DNA from: Streptomyces sp. MJM8645
Lineage (GTDB): Bacteria > Actinomycetota > Actinomycetes > Streptomycetales > Streptomycetaceae
Direction of reading: 5' to 3'
Length of the DNA stretch: 64,000 bases
NCBI RefSeq assembly: GCF_001625365.1
Contig: NZ_LJJF01000001.1
Coordinates: 2,418,001-2,482,000 of the forward strand
Positions 19,103-27,381 of this stretch are shown one piece after another. Each line of letters opens with the position of its first letter. Position 1 is the stretch's first letter. Position numbers and translations under genes: made by a program. The notes beneath the pieces are model-generated. The model was not told the origin of the DNA. It saw only the letters and a list, made by a program, of their open reading frames with translations, and did no database searches.

Positions 19103-19735
19103 TCAGGTCCGGTGCGGCGCGTAGAGCGCCCGCTTGTCGATGTAGCGGACCACGCCGTCCGGGACGAGGTACCAGACCGGTTCGCCCTTGGCGACCCGGT
19201 TGCGGCAGTCCGTGGAGGAGATGGCCAGCGCGGGGACCTCGACCAGGGAGACCCCGCCCACCGGGAGTCCGGCGTCCGACAGGGTGTGTCCCGGGCGGGT
19301 GCACCCGATGAAGTGCGCGAGCGAGAAGAGCTCGTCGGAGTCGCGCCAGGACAGGATCTGGGCGAGCGCGTCGGCGCCGGTGATGAAGAAGAGGTCGGCG
19401 TCCGGGTGCTGGGAGTGCAGGTCGCGCAGGGTGTCGACGGTGTACGTCGGGCCCTCGCGGTCGATGTCGATCCGGCTGACCGAGAACTGCGGGTTCTCGG
19501 CGGTGGCGATGACCGTCATCAGGTAGCGGTCCTCGGCCGGGGTGACGTGGCGGTCGCTCTTCTGCCACGGCTGCCCGGTCGGCACGAAGATCACCTCGTC
19601 CAGGTGGAACGCGCTCGCCACCTCGCTGGCGGCGACCAGGTGGCCGTGGTGGATCGGGTCGAAGGTGCCGCCCATCACCCCGAGGCGCTTCTTCACCGGT
19701 TCCGGTCCGCCGGGATTCCCGGCCTGCTCTCCCAT
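19103..19735 (-). CDS. nadD: Nicotinate-nucleotide adenylyltransferase
   Basis: Converts nicotinate mononucleotide and ATP to deamido-NAD in NAD synthesis. The 210-residue product has the nucleotidyltransferase signature [21 protein letters not shown] in the substrate-binding loop, FITGADAL, and the ISST motif ([10 protein letters not shown]). The start at ATG 19735 gives a short N-terminal extension; a GTG 13 codons downstream is an alternative. It heads the nadD/LCP-like/rsfS/phosphatase group. Confidence 0.95.
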   Translation of the reverse strand: MGEQAGNPGGPEPVKKRLGVMGGTFDPIHHGHLVAASEVASAFHLDEVIFVPTGQPWQKSDRHVTPAEDRYLMTVIATAENPQFSVSRIDIDREGPTYTVDTLRDLHSQHPDADLFFITGADALAQILSWRDSDELFSLAHFIGCTRPGHTLSDAGLPVGGVSLVEVPALAISSTDCRNRVAKGEPVWYLVPDGVVRYIDKRALYAPHRT

Positions 19736-19859
19736 GCCGCCACACCTTACGCGACGCCCGTTACGGTGCGGGAACGCCCGGGTGGGGGTTGTCCGAAGAC
19801 GCGTGAGGGAGCGGCCGGCCGGTACGCCGGACGCTCCCCGAGCGGCCCCGGGAGGCGGC

Positions 19860-20015
19860 TCAGCGGTCCCGGTTGAAGCGGGTGGTCACGAAGAGCAGGA
19901 GCGCCAGGATGAACAGTGCGGCGCCACCCGTCAGGTACGGGTTCAGGCTCTCGTGGTTGCCCCCCTCGCTCTCGGCGAGCAGGTTCAGGACGGGGAGTGC
20001 GGCGGCAGTGTTCAT
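19860..20015 (-). CDS. Small single-pass membrane protein (51 aa)
   Basis: Encodes 51 residues: a short Asn/Ala/Leu start [11 protein letters not shown], an acidic middle and a membrane helix (about 30-44, [16 protein letters not shown]), ending in basic RFNRDR. The ATG at 20015 has AGGT about 11 nt upstream. It is 124 bp upstream of nadD in the same direction and next to a second tiny membrane protein. Function unknown; a subunit- or regulator-like micropeptide is only a guess. Confidence 0.7.
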   Translation of the reverse strand: MNTAAALPVLNLLAESEGGNHESLNPYLTGGAALFILALLLFVTTRFNRDR

Positions 20016-20167
20016 GGTCGGCGGGACCTTCTCGGCTCGGGTGAACGGACCAGGGGTTCTTCCGGGCCGGTGAAGGCCCACCTGTCATCGTACGGGGGCT
20101 TACCCGGCAACCGCTCGGCGGCCCACCGCCGCTGACCGGGCGTGAGCCCGAACCGGGGCGGCGGTGC

Positions 20168-20314
20168 TCAGTTGCCGCGGAAGGCCCGCGCCATGATCCA
20201 GACCAGCAGGCCGACGCCGACGAACGACGCCACCACGATGATCCGCAGGAACAGGCCCGGGCCGGCCTCGTTGGAGATGGGTGCGGCCAGGCTGACAAGC
20301 GCGTCGGTGGACAT
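20168..20314 (-). CDS. Very small single-pass membrane protein (48 aa)
   Basis: A 48-codon ORF, easily missed because of its size. It reads MSTDALVSLAAPIS, then a membrane helix (about 24-42, RIIVVASFVGVGLLVWIM) and a basic tail ARAFRGN. A good GAGGAG lies 8-9 nt before the ATG at 20314, and G/C bias at third positions fits a real gene. It is 152 bp upstream of the 51-residue protein and divergent from the M48 protease gene. No family recognised. Confidence 0.65.
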   Translation of the reverse strand: MSTDALVSLAAPISNEAGPGLFLRIIVVASFVGVGLLVWIMARAFRGN

Positions 20315-20478
20315 CTGCGGGGCTCCTCGAACTGCTCGGTACCGCGGCCGGATCCGGTCTCGGTTCTCCAGGACATTCAGGGTAGACCGGCCTCACACCC
20401 GCGCCGCCCACCGGCCCCTGCGGCGTGGCCCGGCCCGCGCACAGGCCGGCCGCGGGGACGAGTACGCAACCGCGGACG

Positions 20479-20508
20479 TTGCAAGGACAGTCGTTGCAGG
20501 CGTAGACC
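20479..20508 (+). promoter_or_regulatory. Promoter of the M48 protease gene
   Basis: TTGCAA (20479-20484), 18-bp spacer, TAGACC (20503-20508). It lies about 55 bp before the start codon and fits a housekeeping sigma promoter. Confidence 0.5.
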
Positions 20509-20562
20509 AGCGGGGGCCGGCCGCCGAGCCGGGGCCGCCGTCGACCAGGAGGTACTCAGACC

Positions 20563-21657
20563 ATGACCGACCCGACCGCGAAGACCCCGAGCCGGCGCCG
20601 CCAGCGCTTCCCCGACATCTCCACCCGCGCCTGGGAGCACCCCGCGGACCGTTCCGCCCTAGTCGCCCTGCGCAAGCTCACCGGCTTCGACGACGTCCTG
20701 CGGAAGCTCGCCGGGCTGGTGTCCGAGCGCTCGATCCGGCTGATGTTCCTGGCCACCGCCGTGAAGACCTCCGAGCGCCAGTTCCCCGAGCTGTACGACA
20801 TGGTGCGCGACGCCGCCTACGTGCTCGACCTGGAGCAGGTCCCGGACCTGTACGTCACCCAGGACCCGACGGTCAACGCGTACTGCATCGGCATCGACAC
20901 CCCGATCATCGTGATCACCAGCGGCCTGATCGAGCTGCTCGACGAGGAGGAGCTGCGCTCGGTCATCGGCCACGAGGTCGGCCACGCGATGTCCGGCCAC
21001 GCGGTCTACCGGACGATGCTGATGATCCTCACCAACATCGCCACCCGGGTCGCCTGGGTGCCGCTCGGCAACCTGGCGATCATGGCGATCGTCACCGCGC
21101 TCAAGGAGTGGTTCCGCAAGGCGGAGCTGTCCAGCGACCGGGCCGGCCTGCTCGCCGGGCAGGACGTCCAGGCGTCCATGCGCGCCCTGATGAAACTGGC
21201 CGGCGGGCACAACCTGGCCGAACTGAACGTCGACGCCTTCCTGGAGCAGGCCGAGGAGTACGACAAGGCCGGCGACCTGCGCGACGGCGTGCTCAAGCTG
21301 CTGCAGTTGCTGCCGCAGAGCCACCCGTTCGCGGTGGTGCGGGTCGCCCAGCTGAAGAAGTGGGCGGAGAGCGACGAGTACCGCTCGATCCTGGCCGGCG
21401 CCTACCCGCGCCGCACGGACGACCCGGACACCTCGGTCGGCGAGCAGTGGAAGGCCGCCGCCGACCACTACACGACCTCGGTGAAGGAGAGCAAGGACCC
21501 GCTGATGGGCCTGATCCGCGACGTGGCCGGCGGCGCCGCGACCGTCGGCGGCAAGCTCCGCGACACCTTCGCCGACACGTTCACCGGCGGCTCCCGCGGC
21601 GGTTCCGCCACCCGCGAGGACGGCCGCACCGACCGGGGCGAGCGCACCGACGGCTGA
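20563..21657 (+). CDS. M48 family zinc metallopeptidase
   Basis: A 364-residue protease of the HtpX/Ste24-like M48 family. The zinc motif HEVGH is at 137-141 with the third ligand Glu near 188 (KAELSSDRAG). Unlike HtpX there is no clear pair of N-terminal membrane helices; a hydrophobic stretch at about 151-182 follows the zinc site. The C-terminal third (about 270-364) is a charged helical extension. ATG at 20563 with GGAGG 10 nt upstream. M48 enzymes act on membrane or misfolded proteins; the substrate here is unknown. It ends at a very large shared terminator. Confidence 0.9.
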   Translation: MTDPTAKTPSRRRQRFPDISTRAWEHPADRSALVALRKLTGFDDVLRKLAGLVSERSIRLMFLATAVKTSERQFPELYDMVRDAAYVLDLEQVPDLYVTQDPTVNAYCIGIDTPIIVITSGLIELLDEEELRSVIGHEVGHAMSGHAVYRTMLMILTNIATRVAWVPLGNLAIMAIVTALKEWFRKAELSSDRAGLLAGQDVQASMRALMKLAGGHNLAELNVDAFLEQAEEYDKAGDLRDGVLKLLQLLPQSHPFAVVRVAQLKKWAESDEYRSILAGAYPRRTDDPDTSVGEQWKAAADHYTTSVKESKDPLMGLIRDVAGGAATVGGKLRDTFADTFTGGSRGGSATREDGRTDRGERTDG

Positions 21658-21671
21658 CCCGCCGCACCCGC

Positions 21672-21714
21672 GCCGACGGCCGGTGCACCCCGCCCGGGGT
21701 CACCGGCCGTCGGC
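21672..21714. terminator. Large bidirectional terminator, M48 gene / DUF2079 gene
   Basis: A 14-bp perfect stem (21672-21685 with 21701-21714) topped by ACCCC/GGGGT and a GCCC loop, 19 pairs in all with one bulged C, between convergent genes. Confidence 0.8.
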
Positions 21715-21724
21715 CTGCCGGGGC

Positions 21725-23131
21725 CTACCCCGGCTGCCAGTGGTACACCGCCACCCCGGCCCCGTCCGCCACCCGCCGGTACCCGCCGCCGTCGACCAGC
21801 CCGGCCAGGAACCGCCGCTGCTCCGCCACCGGCACCGGGAAGCCGTCCGGCTCCTCCAGCACCGCCACCCACTCCGCCACCGGGCGCCCCCAGCCACCCG
21901 GCCCGCCCGCACCGCCCGGCCCGCCCGGCGGCGTCAGGTACGGGAACAGCGACACCGTGCAGCGCCCGGTCAGCTGCGGCGCCAGACGGTTGGCGGCGGC
22001 CACCCGGGCGCCGTCCGGGACGACCGCCAGCACCCGGCGCACCTGCGCCGCCCGCCCGTCGCCCCGCCAGGCGTCCCCCGCCAGCACGCCCGCCACCGGG
22101 CCGGTCGCGGTCAGCGCCACCGTGACGGCGAGCATCCCCGCCGCCACCGGCAGCCCCCGGCCCAGCCGGGACAGCCGGGACAGCCGGGGCAACAGCAGGC
22201 CCGCCCCGTGCAGCCCCGCCGTGCACAGCAGCGGCACCAGCACCGCGTCGTAGTGCTGCCCGGTGCGCCAGAACGCCGGATTGTCCACCCAGAACCGGGC
22301 CGCCAGCAGCACGCCCGCCAGCAACACCAGCGGCGAGCGCAGCGCCAGCAGCAGCGTCGGCGCCAGCAGCAGCAGGACGGTCAGCGCCTTGACCGCCGGG
22401 AACAGCAGCCGGACCAGCGGGTTCCCGCCGCCGTACTCCCCCATGTGCCCGTACGTGTACTCGCCGCCCGGGTTGAGCGCCGGGATCACCACCAGGGTGA
22501 CCAGCAGCCCGGCCGCCACCGCCGCCAGCACGGTGACCGCCCCCAGCCGGCGCCGCCCGCGCCACCACACGTAGCCGCCGACCGCCGCGACCAGCAGCGC
22601 CTGGTCCTCCTTGACCAGCAGCAGCGGCAGCGCCCACGCCACCGCCGGGCCGTACCGCTCCCGGGCCAGCGCCACCACCGCGGCCGCCGCGAGCGGCACC
22701 GCGAAGGCCACCTCGTGGAAGTCGAACGCCACCGCGCTCTGCAACCCCGCCGACAGCCCGTACGCGACCCCGGCGACCGCCCCGCCCGCCGGCCCCAGCA
22801 CCCGCACCGCGTACCCCGTCACCGGCACCGCGGACAGCGCCACCAGCACCGCCTGCGCCACCAGCAGCGTGCCCGCCCCCGGCCAGAGCCGGTAGAACGG
22901 CGCCAACACCGCCAGCACCGGGCTGAAGTGGTCGCCCAGGAGGTTGAAGCCCGTGCCCTTCAGCGCGACCACCGGTGCTTCGAGCCGGGCGTAGGCGCGC
23001 ACCGCCTCCTCGAAGATGCCCAGGTCGAAACCCGCACTCTCCAACCGGCCGTGTCTGGTGAGCGAGACGGCCGCGTACAGCGGGGCGAGCAGGGCGGCCA
23101 CCGACCACGGCAGCACACGTCGGAAATCCAT
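21725..23131 (-). CDS. DUF2079 polytopic membrane protein
   Basis: A 468-residue membrane protein with roughly ten helices. The N-terminal signature of DUF2079 is clear: FDLGIFEEAVRAYA followed by GDHFSPVLAVLAPFY, and a charged pocket FDFHEVAFAVPL and KEDQALLVAA. The fold resembles GT-C glycosyltransferases, with the DLG..E and H..P motifs in the luminal loop. A Gly/Pro-rich insert sits at about 410-425. It is divergent from the two-component genes with 129 bp between, so control by that system is plausible. Enzymatic activity is not established. Confidence 0.85.
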   Translation of the reverse strand: MDFRRVLPWSVAALLAPLYAAVSLTRHGRLESAGFDLGIFEEAVRAYARLEAPVVALKGTGFNLLGDHFSPVLAVLAPFYRLWPGAGTLLVAQAVLVALSAVPVTGYAVRVLGPAGGAVAGVAYGLSAGLQSAVAFDFHEVAFAVPLAAAAVVALARERYGPAVAWALPLLLVKEDQALLVAAVGGYVWWRGRRRLGAVTVLAAVAAGLLVTLVVIPALNPGGEYTYGHMGEYGGGNPLVRLLFPAVKALTVLLLLAPTLLLALRSPLVLLAGVLLAARFWVDNPAFWRTGQHYDAVLVPLLCTAGLHGAGLLLPRLSRLSRLGRGLPVAAGMLAVTVALTATGPVAGVLAGDAWRGDGRAAQVRRVLAVVPDGARVAAANRLAPQLTGRCTVSLFPYLTPPGGPGGAGGPGGWGRPVAEWVAVLEEPDGFPVPVAEQRRFLAGLVDGGGYRRVADGAGVAVYHWQPG

Positions 23132-23166
23132 GACCCGGACGCTAGGAATTCCCCGCTGAAGGGAAA

Positions 23167-23185
23167 CTGAGGAAAGCTGAGGAAA
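23167..23185 (+). promoter_or_regulatory. Tandem direct repeats, possible response-regulator site
   Basis: CTGAGGAAA occurs at 23167-23175 and again at 23177-23185, one helical turn (10 bp) apart, in the gap between the divergent DUF2079 and response-regulator genes. OmpR-type regulators bind such direct repeats, so this may be an autoregulatory site. Confidence 0.5.
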
Positions 23186-23260
23186 ACTTCAGCTCGGATA
23201 TCCCGGGCAAGCCGGTCAAGGCCGTTGCGGGAAAACGGAATTCCCCCAAGGATGTCCGTC

Positions 23261-23938
23261 ATGCGGCTACTGATCATCGAGGACGAGGAGCGGCTCGCGC
23301 AGTCCCTGAGGCAGGGGCTGGCGGCCGAGGGATACGCGGTCGACCTGGCCCACGACGGCGTCCGGGGGCTCGAACTCGCCCTCACCGAGCCCTATTCGGC
23401 GATCGTGCTCGATCTGATGCTGCCCGGCCTCAACGGCTTCAAGGTCTGCCGCGAACTGCGCGCCGCCGGGAATTCCGTACCGATTCTGATGCTCACCGCG
23501 AAGAACGGCGAGTACGACGAGGCCGAGTCGCTGGACTGCGGCGCCGACGACTTCCTCAGCAAGCCGTTCTCCTACGTCGTGCTCACCGCCCGGCTGCGCG
23601 CCCTGCTGCGCCGCGGCGCCGCCGCCCGCCCGCCGGTGCTCGCGGTCGGCGCGCTGCGGATCGACCCGGCGGCCCGCCACTGCACCGCCGCCGACCGACA
23701 GGTCCGGCTCACCACCAAGGAGTTCGCCGTGCTGGAATGCCTGGCCCACCGCCCCGGCGAGGTGGTCCCCAAGGGCGGCATCCTGGACACCGTCTGGGAC
23801 GCCGCCTTCCGGGGCGACGTGAACATCGTCGAGGTCTACATCGCCGCCCTGCGGCGGAAACTGGACGTGCCCGGCGTCGGCTGCCGGATCGAGACGGTGC
23901 GCGGCGCCGGGTACCGGCTGGTGCCCGATGCGCACTGA
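23261..23938 (+). CDS. OmpR/PhoB-type response regulator
   Basis: A 225-residue DNA-binding regulator. Receiver domain: acidic pocket IIEDEE (6-10), phosphorylated Asp51 in VLDLMLPGLNG, conserved Thr in LMLTAK and Lys in LSKPFSY. Winged-helix domain: RLTTKEFAVLECLAHRPGEVV and VEVYIAALRRKL. ATG at 23261 is preferred because AAGG lies 9 nt upstream; an ATG three codons earlier has the same AAGG touching it. It overlaps the histidine kinase gene by 11 bp, so the two are translationally coupled. The target signal is unknown. Confidence 0.93.
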   Translation: MRLLIIEDEERLAQSLRQGLAAEGYAVDLAHDGVRGLELALTEPYSAIVLDLMLPGLNGFKVCRELRAAGNSVPILMLTAKNGEYDEAESLDCGADDFLSKPFSYVVLTARLRALLRRGAAARPPVLAVGALRIDPAARHCTAADRQVRLTTKEFAVLECLAHRPGEVVPKGGILDTVWDAAFRGDVNIVEVYIAALRRKLDVPGVGCRIETVRGAGYRLVPDAH

Positions 23939-25508
23939 CCGCCTCCGCCCGCTGCTGCGCCCCTGGCACCGCTCCTCGCTCCGCGTCCGCGCCGCCCTCG
24001 GCGCGGCCCTCGCCTCGGTGCTGGCCTTCTCGGTGGCCGCCCTCTGGGTCGGCGGCGCGGTCCACGACCAGTGGACGGCGGTCGCCGAGAAACAGGCCCA
24101 GGACAGTGCCGAGCTCGTCGCCCACGACATACCCACCGGCGCCCAGACCTGGACCTCGACCCTGAAGGAGTCGTTCCTGCTGGTCCTGGCCGACGGCCAG
24201 GTGGCCTTCCCGCTATCCCCCAACGGCCGGGCCAGCATCACCATCTACCCCAACAAGAAGGGGCTCGGGCCCAGCACCCTGCTGGGCGAGTACGCGGGCC
24301 TGCCACCCGAACCCTTCGCTCCCCTCCCGCCCTACCCCCAGGACGTCTCCCCCGCACACACCGAGCAGGTCCGGATCACCCTGCCCGACCACACCCGGCT
24401 GTGGCACTGGCCCGAGAACGGCCCCTCCCTCACCAGCCGGGACGTCACCATGATCAAGCGGGTCACCGACCCGGTCTCCTCCCAGGCCCTGCGGCAGTAC
24501 ACCGGCATCCTGGGCCTGCCGGAGCAGCGCGTCACCGTCTACCTGCTGGTCAACCCCACCGTCGCCGACCAGGCCGAGGACCGGATCACCGGCATCCTGC
24601 TGCGCTACGTGCTGCCCGGCGCCACCCTGTTCACCGCCCTGATCGCCTGGCTGGTCACCGGCCTGGCGCTGCGGCCGGTGGAGTCGATCCGCCGGGGCAT
24701 GGCCCGGATCGGCGCCGGAGCCTTCCACGAGCGCGTCCCGGTGCCACCCTCGCGGGACGCCATCGCGCGGCTGGCCGAGACCACCAACACCACGCTCGGC
24801 CGCCTGGAACACGCGATCGACGAGCAGCGCCGACTCGTCTCGGACGCCTCGCACGAGCTGCGCAGCCCGCTGGCCGCGCTGCGCAGCTCGCTGGAGGTGC
24901 CGCTGGCCCACCCGGCGGGCGTGGAGTGGCCGCAGGTGGTGCGCGACGCGCTCACCGACACCGAGCGGCTGCAACTGCTCACCGACGACCTGCTGCTGCT
25001 CGCCGCCGTCGAGGAGCCCACCGGGCCGCCCGGCGGCGAGCCGGTGGACCTCGCCGACCTGGTCGGCGAGCAGGTCGCCGAACGCGCCCACCCGTCCGCC
25101 GACGGGCCGGCCTTCCTGGCCGTCTCCCTGGAGCCCGCGCCCGTCCCGGGCAGCGAGCTGCGGCTCGGCCGGCTGGTGCGCAACCTGCTCGACAACGCCG
25201 CCCGGCACGCCCGCACCGCCGTCGCGGTCTCGGTGACCGTCGAGGACGGGCACGCCGTGCTGACCGTCACGGACGACGGCCCGGGCATCCCTCCGGAGGA
25301 CCGGGAGCGGGTCTTCGACCGGTTCGTCCGGCTGGACGACGCCCGCTCCCGCGACTCCGGCGGCGCCGGCCTGGGCCTCGCCCTGGTCCGCTCGATCGCC
25401 CGCGGCGTCGGCGGCACCGCCGCCTTCACCGACCCGCCCCCGCCCGGCCCGGGCGCCCGCGCGGTGGTCCGCCTCCCGCTCGCCGCCGACGCCCCGGACA
25501 GGGACTAA
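23928..25508 (+). CDS. Sensor histidine kinase
   Basis: Membrane kinase of 526 residues paired with the preceding regulator. Membrane helices at about 25-45 and 226-248 enclose a 180-residue extracellular sensor domain. This is followed by HAMP (about 249-300), the dimerisation domain with His309 in SDASHELRSPLAALR, and the ATPase domain with LLDNAARHA (N box), DDGPGIP (G1), FDRF (F box) and GGAGLGLALV (G2). All catalytic residues are present. Its TAA stop overlaps the stop codon of the convergent gene at 25505. Confidence 0.93.
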   Translation: MRTDRLRPLLRPWHRSSLRVRAALGAALASVLAFSVAALWVGGAVHDQWTAVAEKQAQDSAELVAHDIPTGAQTWTSTLKESFLLVLADGQVAFPLSPNGRASITIYPNKKGLGPSTLLGEYAGLPPEPFAPLPPYPQDVSPAHTEQVRITLPDHTRLWHWPENGPSLTSRDVTMIKRVTDPVSSQALRQYTGILGLPEQRVTVYLLVNPTVADQAEDRITGILLRYVLPGATLFTALIAWLVTGLALRPVESIRRGMARIGAGAFHERVPVPPSRDAIARLAETTNTTLGRLEHAIDEQRRLVSDASHELRSPLAALRSSLEVPLAHPAGVEWPQVVRDALTDTERLQLLTDDLLLLAAVEEPTGPPGGEPVDLADLVGEQVAERAHPSADGPAFLAVSLEPAPVPGSELRLGRLVRNLLDNAARHARTAVAVSVTVEDGHAVLTVTDDGPGIPPEDRERVFDRFVRLDDARSRDSGGAGLGLALVRSIARGVGGTAAFTDPPPPGPGARAVVRLPLAADAPDRD

Positions 25509-26563
25509 GGCGCGAGCACCCCGCACACCTGCCAGGCCGGCTGCGCGTGGTTGCCCGGATCGATCGGCGCCGGCGGCGGGACCTGGGTGCCCTGCGGGGT
25601 GGCCAGCACCGGCTGGAGGAAGCCGGCCATCGAGGTGGTGCAGGGCTCCGGCCCGGCCTGGATCACCGAGTCCACCAGCCGCAGCTGGGCCGAGGCCAGG
25701 TCGACCCGGTCGAACTGGAAGGTCAGCTGCCGCCGGACGGTCTCCAGGGTGACGGGCGCACCGGCCGCGGCTCCGGCCGGCTTCAGCGCGTAGACGAAGG
25801 TGTGGTCGGTGGTGATCTGCAGCGTGCCGCCGTCGGCCTCGTCGATCCGCATCGCGCCGGTCACCTTCACGGTGTCGGCGGCCAGCGCGACCTGCGCCGG
25901 GTCGAAGCGCACCAGCCAGCCGGTCAGCGCGTGGTGCCGGTCGTCGACCGACTGGGTCACGCTGGTGTCGAACTGGGCCTGCTCCCCGGGGGTGACGAAG
26001 GCCCGCACATCGGCGGTCGCGCCCTGGACGAGGGTGGCCGGGGCCAGCGAGGAGGCCACCAGGTAGCGCTGGACGGTGTCGAGCGCCTTGGTCACCTCGA
26101 CCCGGCTGAAGTGCTCGGTGGCGGCCCCGGTCGGGGTGCCCAGTCCGATCGCCCCGTCGCTGTACCCGACCGGCAGCGCGGCGAACGGATTGGCCGGGTC
26201 GGCGACCGGCCGGACCACCGAGGCCGGGCTCAACGCGACCAGGCTGACGGTCAGTTGGCTGCCCTCGGGCCGGGCCGAGATCCGGTTCGGCGAGCTGACC
26301 CCGAAGTACACCGCGGCCCCGAAGGCCAGCAGCACGAGCAGTAGCAGGGCGAGCGCCTGCCGCGGCACGCTGCCCAGCGGGCCGAACCGCACCCGTGGGC
26401 GGGTCGCCCGGCCGAAGGACCCGGCCAGCCGCTCCCGGGCGGACAGCTCCTGGATCCGGGCAGCCCGGACGAAGGACTCGTCGAAGACGACGGACCGGAA
26501 CTCGTCCTCATTGCCGGAACCACCGTCGGGCGCACCCTCAGGAGGCTCTCGCGGGTCACCCAT
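25505..26563 (-). CDS. Single-pass membrane protein with shared FDE motif
   Basis: A 352-residue unknown. Cytoplasmic residues about 17-45 carry DEFRSVVFDESFVRAARIQE, closely matching the N-terminus of the next gene upstream. One membrane helix follows (about 70-92), then an extracellular domain of about 255 residues with two Cys near the C-terminus (EPCTTS and WQVCGVL) that may form a disulphide. The ATG at 26563 has no ribosome-binding site but TACCCT ends 6 nt before it, indicating a leaderless message. Its TAG stop interlocks with the TAA of the convergent kinase gene, leaving no room for a terminator. Confidence 0.8.
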   Translation of the reverse strand: MGDPREPPEGAPDGGSGNEDEFRSVVFDESFVRAARIQELSARERLAGSFGRATRPRVRFGPLGSVPRQALALLLLVLLAFGAAVYFGVSSPNRISARPEGSQLTVSLVALSPASVVRPVADPANPFAALPVGYSDGAIGLGTPTGAATEHFSRVEVTKALDTVQRYLVASSLAPATLVQGATADVRAFVTPGEQAQFDTSVTQSVDDRHHALTGWLVRFDPAQVALAADTVKVTGAMRIDEADGGTLQITTDHTFVYALKPAGAAAGAPVTLETVRRQLTFQFDRVDLASAQLRLVDSVIQAGPEPCTTSMAGFLQPVLATPQGTQVPPPAPIDPGNHAQPAWQVCGVLAP

Positions 26564-26569
26564 GACACC

Positions 26570-26575
26570 AGGGTA
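26570..26575 (-). promoter_or_regulatory. -10 box, leaderless start of the 25505-26563 gene
   Basis: TACCCT on the minus strand, 6 nt before the ATG, with no Shine-Dalgarno sequence. Confidence 0.5.
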
Positions 26576-26679
26576 AGGCGCGCCCTCGCCCCTCCACGAG
26601 GGTGCGACCGCAGATTCCCGGGAACGCCCCGCAACCGCCCGCCCCGGCGCGCACCACCCCTGCGCCACGCCCTACGACG

Positions 26680-27258
26680 TCACCCCGCAGGTGCCGTGAC
26701 CACGAGCGACGGCTCGGCCGGCGCGGGCCTCGGGTCGGTCCCGGGGCTGCTGCTGCCGGACTCCGGGCGCCGGGGCGCGCCGGAGGAGCCGCCCACGCCC
26801 TGGTAGATCGCCGCGACCGCGACGGCCACCAGGCTCACGCCCATGATCACGGCGAGCACCCAGGCCACCGGCCGGTGCCAGCGCTGCTGGGCCACGTACC
26901 GCCCGCGCCCGCGCCCCGGGTCGTAGCCGCGTCGGCGCCGGCCCGGGCGGCCGGTCGCCCGGCCGGGGCCCGACCAGGGATCGGGGTACAGGTGGTCGTC
27001 GTCCAGTCCGCTCGGGTGCGGGCGCAGCTCCAGCGGCAGCCCGTCCCCTGCGGTGACGTCATAGCCCCAGACCGGGCCCGCGGTGTCCGGCTCGAACCGG
27101 GCCTCGGCGGCGGCGAGCTGCCGCTCCTTGGCCGTCGGCTCGTGCACGGCGGCGGACCGGACGAAGGCCTCATCGAAGACCACGGTGGCGAACTCGTCGT
27201 CCGCACCACCGTGGTCGGCGCCGTCGGGGTACGGCGAGCCCCCCACATCGTCAGCCAC
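26680..27258 (-). CDS. Small membrane protein, paralogous at its N-terminus to the next gene
   Basis: A 192-residue unknown. Residues 20-48 (DEFATVVFDEAFVRSAAVHE then KERQLAAAEA) match the motif of the following gene, although the rest differs. A basic Arg/Gly-rich stretch precedes one membrane helix (about 136-155, VAWVLAVIMGVSLVAVAVAA); the extracellular tail is short and Pro/Ser-rich. GTG at 27258 has TACGCT 6 nt upstream and no ribosome-binding site. A 16-bp perfect palindrome lies 55-70 bp upstream. The shared cytosolic motif suggests a common partner. Confidence 0.78.
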   Translation of the reverse strand: MADDVGGSPYPDGADHGGADDEFATVVFDEAFVRSAAVHEPTAKERQLAAAEARFEPDTAGPVWGYDVTAGDGLPLELRPHPSGLDDDHLYPDPWSGPGRATGRPGRRRRGYDPGRGRGRYVAQQRWHRPVAWVLAVIMGVSLVAVAVAAIYQGVGGSSGAPRRPESGSSSPGTDPRPAPAEPSLVVTAPAG

Positions 27259-27264
27259 GGATTC

Positions 27265-27270
27265 AGCGTA
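27265..27270 (-). promoter_or_regulatory. -10 box, leaderless start of the 26680-27258 gene
   Basis: TACGCT on the minus strand, 6 nt before the GTG. Confidence 0.5.
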
Positions 27271-27312
27271 TTACCGGGCGGCCGATTTGTCTGTGGCTCA
27301 TCGCAGTTGGTC

Positions 27313-27328
27313 CGTCACACGTGTGACG
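27313..27328. promoter_or_regulatory. 16-bp perfect palindrome upstream of the 27258 start
   Basis: CGTCACACGTGTGACG is fully self-complementary. It lies between the proA stop codon and the downstream gene, centred about 62 bp before that gene's start. A dimeric regulator's operator is the simplest reading. Confidence 0.5.
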
Positions 27329-27381
27329 CGGGCCGCTGCCGACCGCCCCGGGGCCCGGCCGGCCCGCCGCGCGGGCCGCGC

